DNA of 64,000 bases. Source: Prevotella sp. UBA2725 (GTDB lineage Bacteria; Bacteroidota; Bacteroidia; Bacteroidales; Bacteroidaceae). Under the pieces are notes generated by a model. The model made no database searches. It saw only the letters and a list, made by a program, of their open reading frames with translations, and was not told the DNA's origin. The DNA lies in assembly GCA_002353825.1 (NCBI GenBank), contig DEKJ01000049.1, forward strand, positions 69,419 through 133,418. Reading direction: 5' to 3'. Below, one piece after another: positions 57,149 through 64,000 of this stretch (position 1 is its first letter; the number at the start of each line of letters is the position of its first letter). The translations under genes were made by a program, and so were the position numbers.

Positions 57149-57600
57149 TTTCACACGGATCCTAAAGATCTTAAAGATTTTGCTACGCTGCTTTGCAGCT
57201 ACGCGGTATCTCTGCATCGGCTTTTCACGACTTTTCACGACTGTCGGCTTCGCCGATGACGCGGGGAGATTGGTGCTGCACAACCTCGAAGAGGTTGAAC
57301 TCGATTAGCCCCAGGTGAGGAGCGCAGCGACGTAACCTGGGGGTTAGACCAGGTGGGTGTGCGTTGCAATCCGGCCTCGGAGAGGGCGAACCTTTCTCAC
57401 ACGGATCTTTTGTTCTCACACGGATCCTAAAGATCTTAAAGATGTCGGCTTCACCGATGACAAGGGGATGCTAAAAACAATAGAGCACCCACAAGGGGTG
57501 CCCCTACGGTGGGGAATGATACTACCGTGTAGCCGCAAAGCGGCGTAACAATCTTTAAGATCCGTGTGAGAAAAATCCGTATGAAAGTATTTCGTGTGAA
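57149..57600. repeat. Repeat cluster between EamA and U32 genes
   Basis: In order: a family A left half (57149-57205); GCATCGGCTTTTCACGACTT (57213 on); the REP-like hairpins CAACCTCGAAGAGGTTG (57281-57297) and CCCCAGGT...ACCTGGGG (57309-57342) shared with 1615-1677; then a family A copy (57393-57600). Its middle is interrupted by AGCACCCACAAGGGGTGC and CCTACGG, another palindromic repeat. The whole 495-bp gap between convergent genes is repeat-derived; no gene is seen. Confidence 0.75.
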
Positions 57601-57606
57601 AAAGTT

Positions 57607-59505
57607 CTACTCCGCCACGAGATTCATCTGGCACTCGTCACAACGGAAGTCGAGGCGGAAGCCGCGGCCATCGCCGAGACGGAGATGTAACGGCTCGTGC
57701 CATGTCGGCTTCTTGCCCCCGCGCCGCACACAGAAGCCAAGCTCGTAACGGATACAGTAACGGCACTGCATGACGACAGGGTCCTTAGGCTCCTTCGTCT
57801 CCAAGGCCGGAGCGACATCTTTCACACCATGCTGTTCGTAGAATGCGCGTGCCGCATGGTTCGACACATTATATAAATAAGGATGCTTCTTATATTCCGA
57901 CGTCCAGTATTCAGCCGGCGCACCATCGACATGATTATCATGGCCCGTCTCCTTATTTATAATATATTCTTGCAACGCCTTCGGATAAGCGTCGACAGCA
58001 TCGCGACGCAACTGCGCCAGGACACTTGAAGGGATGAAGAGCCCCTTGGCGCTTTCCTCAATATTGATCTCAGCAGCTTCGAAGACCGTACCGCCGAGCT
58101 TCGAGAGTTGCTTGCGGATATTCTCCTCCTGCGGACGGTTCGCCGGCTGATGGGCAAAGACCGTGTCGGCTGACCACGACAACGCCTTCTGCTCCCCGGT
58201 CGCTATTGTCATTGTCAAGCGGAAGCCGTCCTCCGTCGTGCCGAACGTCATCGTGACAGGCATCGTGCGGTGTGCCGTGTCGCCGGCAAGCGTCTTCTCG
58301 AAAGCCACATCGTTGTTACGGTAGAGCGACATGCCACGCCGGAGGTTATGCGGCATGTGGAACGGATAGAGCCAGTTGCCCTCTACCCTATTGACACGGA
58401 AGCCTTCGAGGAGCTCACCCTCTGCTCCCTCCGTCTTGTCCTTGATGAAACACAGGCCGTCGCCATTGGCGAAAGCTGCCGTGCCCGTGACATGAAGGGC
58501 ATCGCGGCGCACATCTTTCACCGTCCCGACAAACTCGCCCAAGGCTTTCGGCGTCACCATCGTCGGCAGGTCGTGCGTGCGCCCTTTGAGGAAATAATGG
58601 GTGTAGCCACGGTTGAACGTCTTGTTGAGGTCCGGCTGGAAATGATACTCCACCCTGCCCCACGACGCACGCCGATAGTCGGCCTTACGGCGGCGGATGA
58701 CCTGGTCAAGACGTTGTGAGTAAGCCGAAACGACATTCTTCACGTAGTCGACATCTTTCAGCCGGCCTTCAATCTTAAACGACGAGGCACCGGCATCGGC
58801 AAGCTGCTCCAAGGCGTCGATCTGACTCATGTCTTTCATCGACAGGAGGTAGCGGTCGCTGACGATCGTCTTGCCGTCGGCATCGATGAGGTCGTATTTC
58901 ATGCGGCACACCTGTGCACATTCGCCACGGTTCGCTGAGCGGCCGAAGAGATGCTGGGAGGCATAGCACTGGCCCGAGTAGCTCACACAGAGGGCGCCAT
59001 GGACAAAGACCTCAAGTTCCACGTCGGGCACCGCCTCATGGATGGCACGGATCTCGTCGAGCGAGAGCTCGCGCGCCAGGACGGCACGTGTGAAGCCGAG
59101 GCTGCGGAGCCACCGTACCTTCTCCACCGTGCGGTTGTCCATCTGCGTCGAGGCATGGAGAACAGGCGCATGACCAACCTTCTGCAGCGCCACGCGCCGC
59201 ATCTCAAGTGTCGCCATGTCTTGCACAAGCAAAGCATCGACACCAATCTCAGCGAGACGCGTGATAAGATCCTGTGTGGCGTCGAGCTCATCCTCATAGA
59301 TGATCGTGTTGACGGTGACATAGACCTTCGCACCGAACAGATGGGCATAGTCGCAGAGCTGCCTGATGTCCTCTACACTGTTGCCTGCAGAGGCACGGGC
59401 ACCGAAATGGTCGGCACCGATATACACGGCATCAGCGCCATGACGAATGGCAGCCAGTCCGCATTCAAGATTCTTGGCTGGAGCAAGAAGTTCGAGAGTA
59501 CGCAT
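57607..59505 (-). CDS. U32 family peptidase
   Basis: A 632-residue protein starting MRTLELLAPAKNLECGLAAI. The TIM-barrel part has GADAVYIGADHFGARASAGN, and the U32 signature lies in YSGQCYASQHLFGRSANRGE with VCRMKYDL after it (about residues 175-205). The C-terminal DUF3656-type region follows. Relatives (RlhA/TrhP) act in RNA hydroxylation rather than proteolysis, so the 'peptidase' name may be misleading. Cysteines near the C-terminus (MQCRYCIRYELGFC and DECQ) suggest an iron-sulfur cluster or metal site. It lies 30 bp downstream of pepT on the same strand. Confidence 0.9.
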   Translation of the reverse strand: MRTLELLAPAKNLECGLAAIRHGADAVYIGADHFGARASAGNSVEDIRQLCDYAHLFGAKVYVTVNTIIYEDELDATQDLITRLAEIGVDALLVQDMATLEMRRVALQKVGHAPVLHASTQMDNRTVEKVRWLRSLGFTRAVLARELSLDEIRAIHEAVPDVELEVFVHGALCVSYSGQCYASQHLFGRSANRGECAQVCRMKYDLIDADGKTIVSDRYLLSMKDMSQIDALEQLADAGASSFKIEGRLKDVDYVKNVVSAYSQRLDQVIRRRKADYRRASWGRVEYHFQPDLNKTFNRGYTHYFLKGRTHDLPTMVTPKALGEFVGTVKDVRRDALHVTGTAAFANGDGLCFIKDKTEGAEGELLEGFRVNRVEGNWLYPFHMPHNLRRGMSLYRNNDVAFEKTLAGDTAHRTMPVTMTFGTTEDGFRLTMTIATGEQKALSWSADTVFAHQPANRPQEENIRKQLSKLGGTVFEAAEINIEESAKGLFIPSSVLAQLRRDAVDAYPKALQEYIINKETGHDNHVDGAPAEYWTSEYKKHPYLYNVSNHAARAFYEQHGVKDVAPALETKEPKDPVVMQCRYCIRYELGFCVRRGGKKPTWHEPLHLRLGDGRGFRLDFRCDECQMNLVAE

Positions 59506-59535
59506 GAAAGATTGGAAAATGAAAGAATGAGAACC

Positions 59536-60759
59536 TTATTCGTTGAACCCTTCTGTGATCTGACAGATCTTCACGATGACATCGACGGCTTTCTGCATGA
59601 CCTGGATAGAGACGAACTCATAGGGGCCATGGAAGTTGACACCACCGGCAAAGATATTCGGACAAGGCAGACCACGGAACGAGAGCTGCGCACCGTCCGT
59701 GCCGCCACGGATAGGCTCAACCTTCGGCTTGACACCACACTCCTGCATGGCCTTGAGCACGATGTCAATGACATACATGTTCGGGTCGATCTTCTCCTTC
59801 ATGTTATAGTATTGGTCCTTGATCTCAATAGTGACCGTGCCTTCACCATATTTCTCGTTCATCTCCTTGGCGATATCCTCCATGAAGTCCTTGCGCTGCT
59901 CAAACTTCTTACGGTCGTGGTCGCGGATGATATAAGAGAGTTTGGCCTCCTCACAGTGACTGTTGATAGACAACAGATGATAGAAGCCCTGATAGCCTTC
60001 CGTCGTCTCAGGAATGTCTGTTTCGGGGATATGATTGTTGAACTCGCAAGCCAGACGGGAGGCGTTGACCATCTTACCTTTGGCATATCCCGTGTGCACG
60101 CTGACACCTTTGATCGTCACCTTCGCAGCAGCCGCATTGAAGTTCTCATACTCCAGGTCGCCGATGTCGCCACCGTCCATGGTGTAGGCCCACTGACAGC
60201 CGAACTTCTCCACGTCGAAGTGATGGGCACCCATGCCGATCTCCTCGTCGGGGTTGAAGCCCACGCGGATGTCGCCGTGCTTGATCTCAGGATGGTCGCG
60301 GAGGTAACACATCGCCTGCACGATCTCTGCCACTCCGGCCTTGTCGTCGGCACCGAGGAGCGTCGTACCGTCGGTGACGATCAGATCCTCACCTTTATGT
60401 TCCAATAGCTCCGGGAACTTCTTCGGGGAAGAGACGATGCCCGGAGAGAGCACAATGTCGCCACCATCATAGTTCTTCACGATGCGTGCCTTGATATTCG
60501 CACCACTGGCGTCAAGCGCCGTGTCGTAGTGAGAGATGAAGCCGATGATCGGAGCATCCTTTTTCGTGTTGCCGGGAAGCGTGGCATAGATATAACCCAT
60601 GTCGTCCATCTCCACATCCTCAAGACCTTCATGCTCAAGCTCTTCTTTCAGATACTTGGCGAAGATAAGCTGTTTCGAGGTACTGGGGACAGTCTCCGAG
60701 TCTTCGGCTGACTGTGTGTCAAATTTTGTGTAATTGATGAATCGTTCTACTAAATCCAT
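59536..60759 (-). CDS. pepT: Peptidase T (M20B tripeptide aminopeptidase)
   Basis: A 407-residue zinc enzyme. Metal ligands are visible in IGFISHYDTALDASG (His and Asp), LLGADDKAG (bridging Asp), FNPDEEIGMGA (catalytic and ligand Glu) and the late GVNFHGPYEF (His). Starts MDLVERFINYTKFDTQSAE as is usual for PepT. It removes the N-terminal residue from tripeptides in the cytoplasm, which fits peptide-using anaerobes. A -7 box TATCTTTG lies at 60819-60812 (minus). The U32 gene follows in the same unit. Confidence 0.95.
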   Translation of the reverse strand: MDLVERFINYTKFDTQSAEDSETVPSTSKQLIFAKYLKEELEHEGLEDVEMDDMGYIYATLPGNTKKDAPIIGFISHYDTALDASGANIKARIVKNYDGGDIVLSPGIVSSPKKFPELLEHKGEDLIVTDGTTLLGADDKAGVAEIVQAMCYLRDHPEIKHGDIRVGFNPDEEIGMGAHHFDVEKFGCQWAYTMDGGDIGDLEYENFNAAAAKVTIKGVSVHTGYAKGKMVNASRLACEFNNHIPETDIPETTEGYQGFYHLLSINSHCEEAKLSYIIRDHDRKKFEQRKDFMEDIAKEMNEKYGEGTVTIEIKDQYYNMKEKIDPNMYVIDIVLKAMQECGVKPKVEPIRGGTDGAQLSFRGLPCPNIFAGGVNFHGPYEFVSIQVMQKAVDVIVKICQITEGFNE

Positions 60760-60942
60760 ATATTTGTTTAATTGTTTTTGTGTATAAGTCGCTAAGTATT
60801 ACTTTACTTTGCAAAGATAAGAAGAATATTTGAATATAGGATGAGAAGTGGAACAAATTATTACCTCCACATTGGCCCAAGCTATATAGGCAATTGACTT
60901 ACATCAATTAATACTTAATATTGCATAATAATTCGATAAATA

Positions 60943-60974
60943 TTTGGAGGCTACCGCTTTTCTTCGTACCTTTG
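60943..60974 (+). promoter_or_regulatory. tRNA promoter
   Basis: TTTG (60943-60946), 20 bp, TACCTTTG (60967-60974); about 45 bp before the tRNA 5' end. Confidence 0.7.
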
Positions 60975-61018
60975 CAGTCGCAAATCAGAAATGAGGCGCA
61001 AACAACATTGGTTTACAT

Positions 61019-61091
61019 CGCGGAGTGGAGCAGTTGGTAGCTCGCCAGGCTCATAACCTGGAGGTCGCACGTTCGAGTCCTGCCTCCGCAA
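61019..61091 (+). tRNA. Initiator tRNA-fMet (CAT)
   Basis: A 73-nt cloverleaf: D-arm GGAGCAGTTGGTAGCTC, anticodon arm CCAGG-CTCATAA-CCTGG with CAT, T-loop GTTCGAGTC. Bases 1 and 72 are C and A, the mismatch that marks bacterial initiator tRNAs, and A11:T24 in the D-stem agrees. The CCA end is not encoded (ACAACA follows). A tyrosine integrase gene begins 123 bp downstream, so the 3' end of this tRNA is the likely attachment site. Confidence 0.93.
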
Positions 61092-61098
61092 CAACAAG

Positions 61099-61136
61099 CG
61101 TCCGAAGTCGTTGACAATCAACACTTCGGACGTTTT
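61099..61136 (+). terminator. Hairpin after the tRNA
   Basis: CGTCCGAAG (61099-61107) and CTTCGGACG (61124-61132) followed by TTTT. Probable tRNA terminator; could be part of the attachment region. Confidence 0.65.
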
Positions 61137-61213
61137 CCGGTTTTTATGCCGGACACTTTTCGGACGAAGATTTTCGGTAGCATTGGTTGCGGTAGGCGAA
61201 CAATGTAAAAAAA

Positions 61214-62377
61214 ATGTCTCACTTAGAAAATGAGCTCATATCCTCCAAATGTATAGTTCAGTTCACCTTGCCGCGGCTGCACAAGGGAAAGCAGTGGTAT
61301 GTAGATTTCTTTGCCTATGACCCGGCACGTGGCAAGATGCGGCGGAAGAAATATATGCTCGACCACTATAAGAACGAGCAGGACCGCGAGAACATTGCGG
61401 CCATCCTTATCCATAACATTTTTGAGAAGCTGAAGGTGGGATGGAACCCATTCGTCAACGCAAGGAAGACACGGCAATTCACTGAGTTTTCCACTGTTCT
61501 GCAGCGTTATCATGATTACACGGTTGTAGCAGAACAAAAGGGTATATTGAAGGCGAAGACGGCGGTGGACTACCGCAGCCGGTTGAACCAGATGAAGATT
61601 TATCTTCAGGAGGTGGATACGGGTATAAAGTATGTGTATCAGTTCGATAGGAGCTTCGCTGTTGATTTCCTCGACTACCTTATCCTCGACAAGGATGTGT
61701 CGCCAAAAACGAGGAACAACTACCGCACATGGCTTTCTACCTTTGGCACTTGGCTGAAGGACCGTCTGTACATCGACGATAATCCCATCGACGAGATACA
61801 CATGCTCAAAGAGGAAGAGAAGTTCCGTGACCCACTCACGGCTGCTGACCTTGTGCGCCTGAGGGATTATACGATGAAGTACAATCCGCCTTTCTACCTT
61901 GCCTGTATGATGGAGTACTACTGTTTCATCCGCCCCGATGAACTGCGCTATGTCCGCATCGGAGACATCAGCATCAAAGACCAGACAGTCTATGTTCATC
62001 CTGAGTTTGCCAAGAACCGCAAGGGGCAGGTGGTTGCGCTCAATGACAATCTGTTAAAGATTATGACTAAGCAGAAAGTTTTCGATCACCCTTCAAATGA
62101 GTTCTTATTCGGACACAAGCTCGTTCCCGGTCCCGAAAAAATTTATGTAAACCAGTTCCGCATCGAGTGGGCAAAGGTGAGGAAGGCACTGGGCTGGCCG
62201 AAGTCGTACCAGTTCTACAGCCTGAAGGATTCCGGCATCCGAGATTTGGCCAATGCCGAGGGTATCGTCGTGGCACGCGACCAGGCACGCCATTCTGACG
62301 TTAGTGTGACGAACAAATATCTGAAAAATTCCAATGTCGCACACGAGGAGACCAAGCACTTTAAAGGGGAGCTATGA
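61214..62377 (+). CDS. Tyrosine recombinase / integrase
   Basis: A 387-residue integrase. The N-terminal SAM-like core-binding domain (about 85-185) has KTAVDYRSRLNQMKIYL, and the catalytic domain follows. Catalytic residues are Arg in CFIRPDELRYVR (about residue 238), Lys in KNRKGQVV, the K-x-x-x-x-R box in YSLKDSGIRDL, His in ARHSDVSV and the Tyr nucleophile in TNKYL (about residue 370). The usual HxLR box reads SLKDSGIR, as in other Bacteroidota phage and ICE integrases. Its place 123 bp after tRNA-fMet, same strand, marks the left end of an integrated element that continues past the window. Confidence 0.93.
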   Translation: MSHLENELISSKCIVQFTLPRLHKGKQWYVDFFAYDPARGKMRRKKYMLDHYKNEQDRENIAAILIHNIFEKLKVGWNPFVNARKTRQFTEFSTVLQRYHDYTVVAEQKGILKAKTAVDYRSRLNQMKIYLQEVDTGIKYVYQFDRSFAVDFLDYLILDKDVSPKTRNNYRTWLSTFGTWLKDRLYIDDNPIDEIHMLKEEEKFRDPLTAADLVRLRDYTMKYNPPFYLACMMEYYCFIRPDELRYVRIGDISIKDQTVYVHPEFAKNRKGQVVALNDNLLKIMTKQKVFDHPSNEFLFGHKLVPGPEKIYVNQFRIEWAKVRKALGWPKSYQFYSLKDSGIRDLANAEGIVVARDQARHSDVSVTNKYLKNSNVAHEETKHFKGEL

Positions 62378-62434
62378 ATCACTCACCGCTCCCCTTGAAA
62401 AACAAAATTGAAAAATATATATAATGAAAGGAGA

Positions 62435-64000
62435 TCAAAGTATTTCGTAGAAGTAGCCGGTCTTTTCCTTGTCGATACCGTCATCAGTGACGTTCATCTC
62501 TATCTTCTTACAGATATACCGCTTATTGTGGAAGATGAAGATCTTCGAAGGGTCTGGGATGTCGTCTGTGATGAACTTGAATGATATGAGGTCGTGTGCA
62601 TCTACAGGAGTTGTCTTAAAGCGGCTGTTGTTGTCATCCCTTCCTAAGTTCCCAAACGTCCGGTTGCCGTTACCGAACGTCCGGCCGGTATTAGCAGGCG
62701 TGTATTCGAGCGACAATGACGCTCTTTCCGCTGACACGATGTAATCCGGGTACATCCTATAGTCGGTGTAGAGCACAGGCGCACGATAATCGGTGTCCTC
62801 GTTGTCAAGTTGCTCATCACACTTAACGGCTGCATGACTCGCCCTGTTTACCACACAATTGGCCTGAAAAGCTACCGGCATTCGTGTGTCGTCGCTTTCC
62901 TCTGATGATGTGCTGTCATCCGATGTCCCTTGCATCGCGTCCTGTACGGTGATGTAATAGTTGCCGTAATCATCTTCCTCCATGTCTTCGATGGATGCCT
63001 CTTTATCGTTGGTAACCGATGGCACGACAATCCATCTATCGCCCATGCTGTCTAACATTGACTCTATGTACTTCTTTTTTTTATCATCGCCGTCAAGGTT
63101 ATGCCGCTGGTACATGGCCGCCGGGCAAATATTCAGCTGTTGTGAGCTGTCGCTGTTGATGTCGCGGATGATAGGGTTGAAGTAGCCGCATGTTGTCCGT
63201 CGCCATTCCTTCTCCTCGTTGTCAGGGTTGCCGTCTTTCGGCAGCTCGGCCCAGACAAAGTAGATATGGCCAACTTTGAAGATGGTTGTCCGGCGCTCGC
63301 GGTCCGTCATCTTCTCAGCTGCATTATTGAGCTCCGTAATGGTAGAATATTCCTTCGTCTTGTATTGTTTGAATACCGACTGCGAGATATACTCACGCCA
63401 GTCGCGGTTGGCGGCACTGTCGAAGTTATACTCTATGTTCGACGTGGCGAGGTTGTCCAGTCCATCATCATCATGCTCCACGGAGAAGTCATCCTCGCAC
63501 TCATACGATACCGTATCGTTGGTCAGCAGTTCGTTGGTGGCAGAGATGCTCACGGTCTTCGCCACTTCGTCGAATACGAAAGAGGCATTGAAGAACTTGC
63601 GCAGCTCATCGATGAACTTATACACCGTCCAGTGGGGCAGAGCGTCCTTAATCTTCCCCGACTTGCAAGCAGAGACAATGACGAGGCGGTTCCACGGCTC
63701 CTTATCGAAGTCATTCTTCACGATGGCATAGCCTTCATATTCCATCACCTTTTTGAGGATATAGAAGAGATATGGCTGCAGCGCAAGATTAATCATGACG
63801 TGGAAATTGCCCTTCAGCTTATGGCCATCCCTTTTCAACGTTACGCCCTTCATGGCCATCACGCGGTTAGCTTGTACGTCGTTGGTCTCATCATTGACAG
63901 GTGCAAGTACCGCCACGCCCTTCTGCCCCACGAAATTGGATTTAGTGAGGTCGATGGGAAGAAACGCATTCTTGTTATCCATCGAGAAAGGCACGGCGTA
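62435..64000 (-). CDS. Probable phage structural protein, partial at right edge
   Basis: The frame is open from the stop at 62435 through the end of the window, so the 5' end lies outside; 521 residues are visible. It starts (in view) VPFSMDNKNAFLPIDLTKSN. It has a beta-rich N-terminal half, an acidic Ser/Asp/Glu stretch (TSDDSTSSEESDDT near residue 370) and a C-terminal half with many Tyr. No enzyme motif is visible. The form 'LPIDLTKSN...' followed by APVNDETND recalls tail or baseplate proteins of Bacteroidota prophages, but I cannot confirm this. It converges on the integrase, which fits a prophage or similar element. Confidence 0.55.
   Translation of the reverse strand, partial: YAVPFSMDNKNAFLPIDLTKSNFVGQKGVAVLAPVNDETNDVQANRVMAMKGVTLKRDGHKLKGNFHVMINLALQPYLFYILKKVMEYEGYAIVKNDFDKEPWNRLVIVSACKSGKIKDALPHWTVYKFIDELRKFFNASFVFDEVAKTVSISATNELLTNDTVSYECEDDFSVEHDDDGLDNLATSNIEYNFDSAANRDWREYISQSVFKQYKTKEYSTITELNNAAEKMTDRERRTTIFKVGHIYFVWAELPKDGNPDNEEKEWRRTTCGYFNPIIRDINSDSSQQLNICPAAMYQRHNLDGDDKKKKYIESMLDSMGDRWIVVPSVTNDKEASIEDMEEDDYGNYYITVQDAMQGTSDDSTSSEESDDTRMPVAFQANCVVNRASHAAVKCDEQLDNEDTDYRAPVLYTDYRMYPDYIVSAERASLSLEYTPANTGRTFGNGNRTFGNLGRDDNNSRFKTTPVDAHDLISFKFITDDIPDPSKIFIFHNKRYICKKIEMNVTDDGIDKEKTGYFYEIL

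Noticed and set aside
57357..57548. Short plus-strand frame between the EamA and U32 genes
   Set aside because: Consists wholly of family A and other palindromic repeats.
58951..60408. A 485-codon plus-strand frame opposite the U32 peptidase and pepT
   Set aside because: Spans two convincing minus-strand genes, with no motif of its own.

Overview
The window looks like chromosome of a Bacteroidales bacterium, most likely Prevotellaceae (Prevotella or Segatella type). Four things support this. Many genes have the Bacteroidota promoter (-33 TTTG, 19-20 bp, -7 TAnnTTTG), with clear examples at 14036-14067, 23329-23359, 33293-33324 and 60943-60974. MurF is fused to alanine racemase. TonB-linked outer-membrane proteins, a tricorn-like S41 protease and a BlaI/M56 pair are all present. 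Intergenic regions are full of small palindromic repeats. The assignment is made by reading, not by database search.

Layout. 1-920: thiamine pyrophosphokinase (cut by the left edge) and a PnuC-family transporter. 1013-1573: two small unknown genes, more AT-rich than their neighbours. 1873-3987: BtuB/CirA-type TonB-dependent receptor. 4400-10199: a five-gene cassette of ECF sigma factor, membrane protein in the anti-sigma position, two secreted proteins and a large outer-membrane beta-barrel. It faces an M56/BlaI pair (10296-12260), and decayed copies of the receptor 3' end lie at 10201 and 12391. 12548-16925 (minus): dnaA, MlaD-type MCE protein, cell-wall amidase and a stand-alone protein like the C-terminal domain of a class II ribonucleotide reductase. 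17084-25400 (plus): two nitroreductases, an acyltransferase-like protein, S9 peptidase, a short penicillin-binding protein and dnaG. 25527-33147 (plus): TPR protein, queD-queE, cardiolipin synthase, DUF3822-like protein, rsmD and a RecD-like helicase. 33381-37058: etfB-etfA-acyl-CoA dehydrogenase. 37188-39068: FlaA1/CapD-type sugar dehydratase.

39231-47428 (minus) is the most interesting block: GNAT-fold acyltransferase-like protein, ketosynthase, acyl carrier protein, MMPL exporter, phytoene-desaturase-like flavoprotein, LolA-like carrier and thioesterase. Together they look like a compact pathway that makes an ACP-bound acyl product, joins it to an acceptor and moves it to the outer membrane. 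Its product is unknown to me. A paralogue of the acyltransferase is at 17850-18992.

47871-50357: murF-alr. 50609-53851: tricorn-like protease. 54228-56069: a two-gene AAA ATPase plus DUF4435 (TOPRIM-like) unit with the same gene order as the PARIS defence system. 56203-60759: EamA transporter, U32 peptidase and pepT. 61019-61091 is an initiator tRNA-Met, followed by a tyrosine integrase (61214-62377) and a probable phage gene running off the right edge, so an integrated element probably starts there.

At least three families of short mobile palindromic repeats (A: ACACGGAT..., B: GGCCCCACCCC..., C: GCCTCTCCCC...CGTAGGG) fill the intergenic spaces. Family C also lies in frame inside dnaG and the TonB receptor and supplies the last codons of the helicase gene. 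A five-unit, exactly 22-bp tandem array (23155-23252) precedes dnaG.
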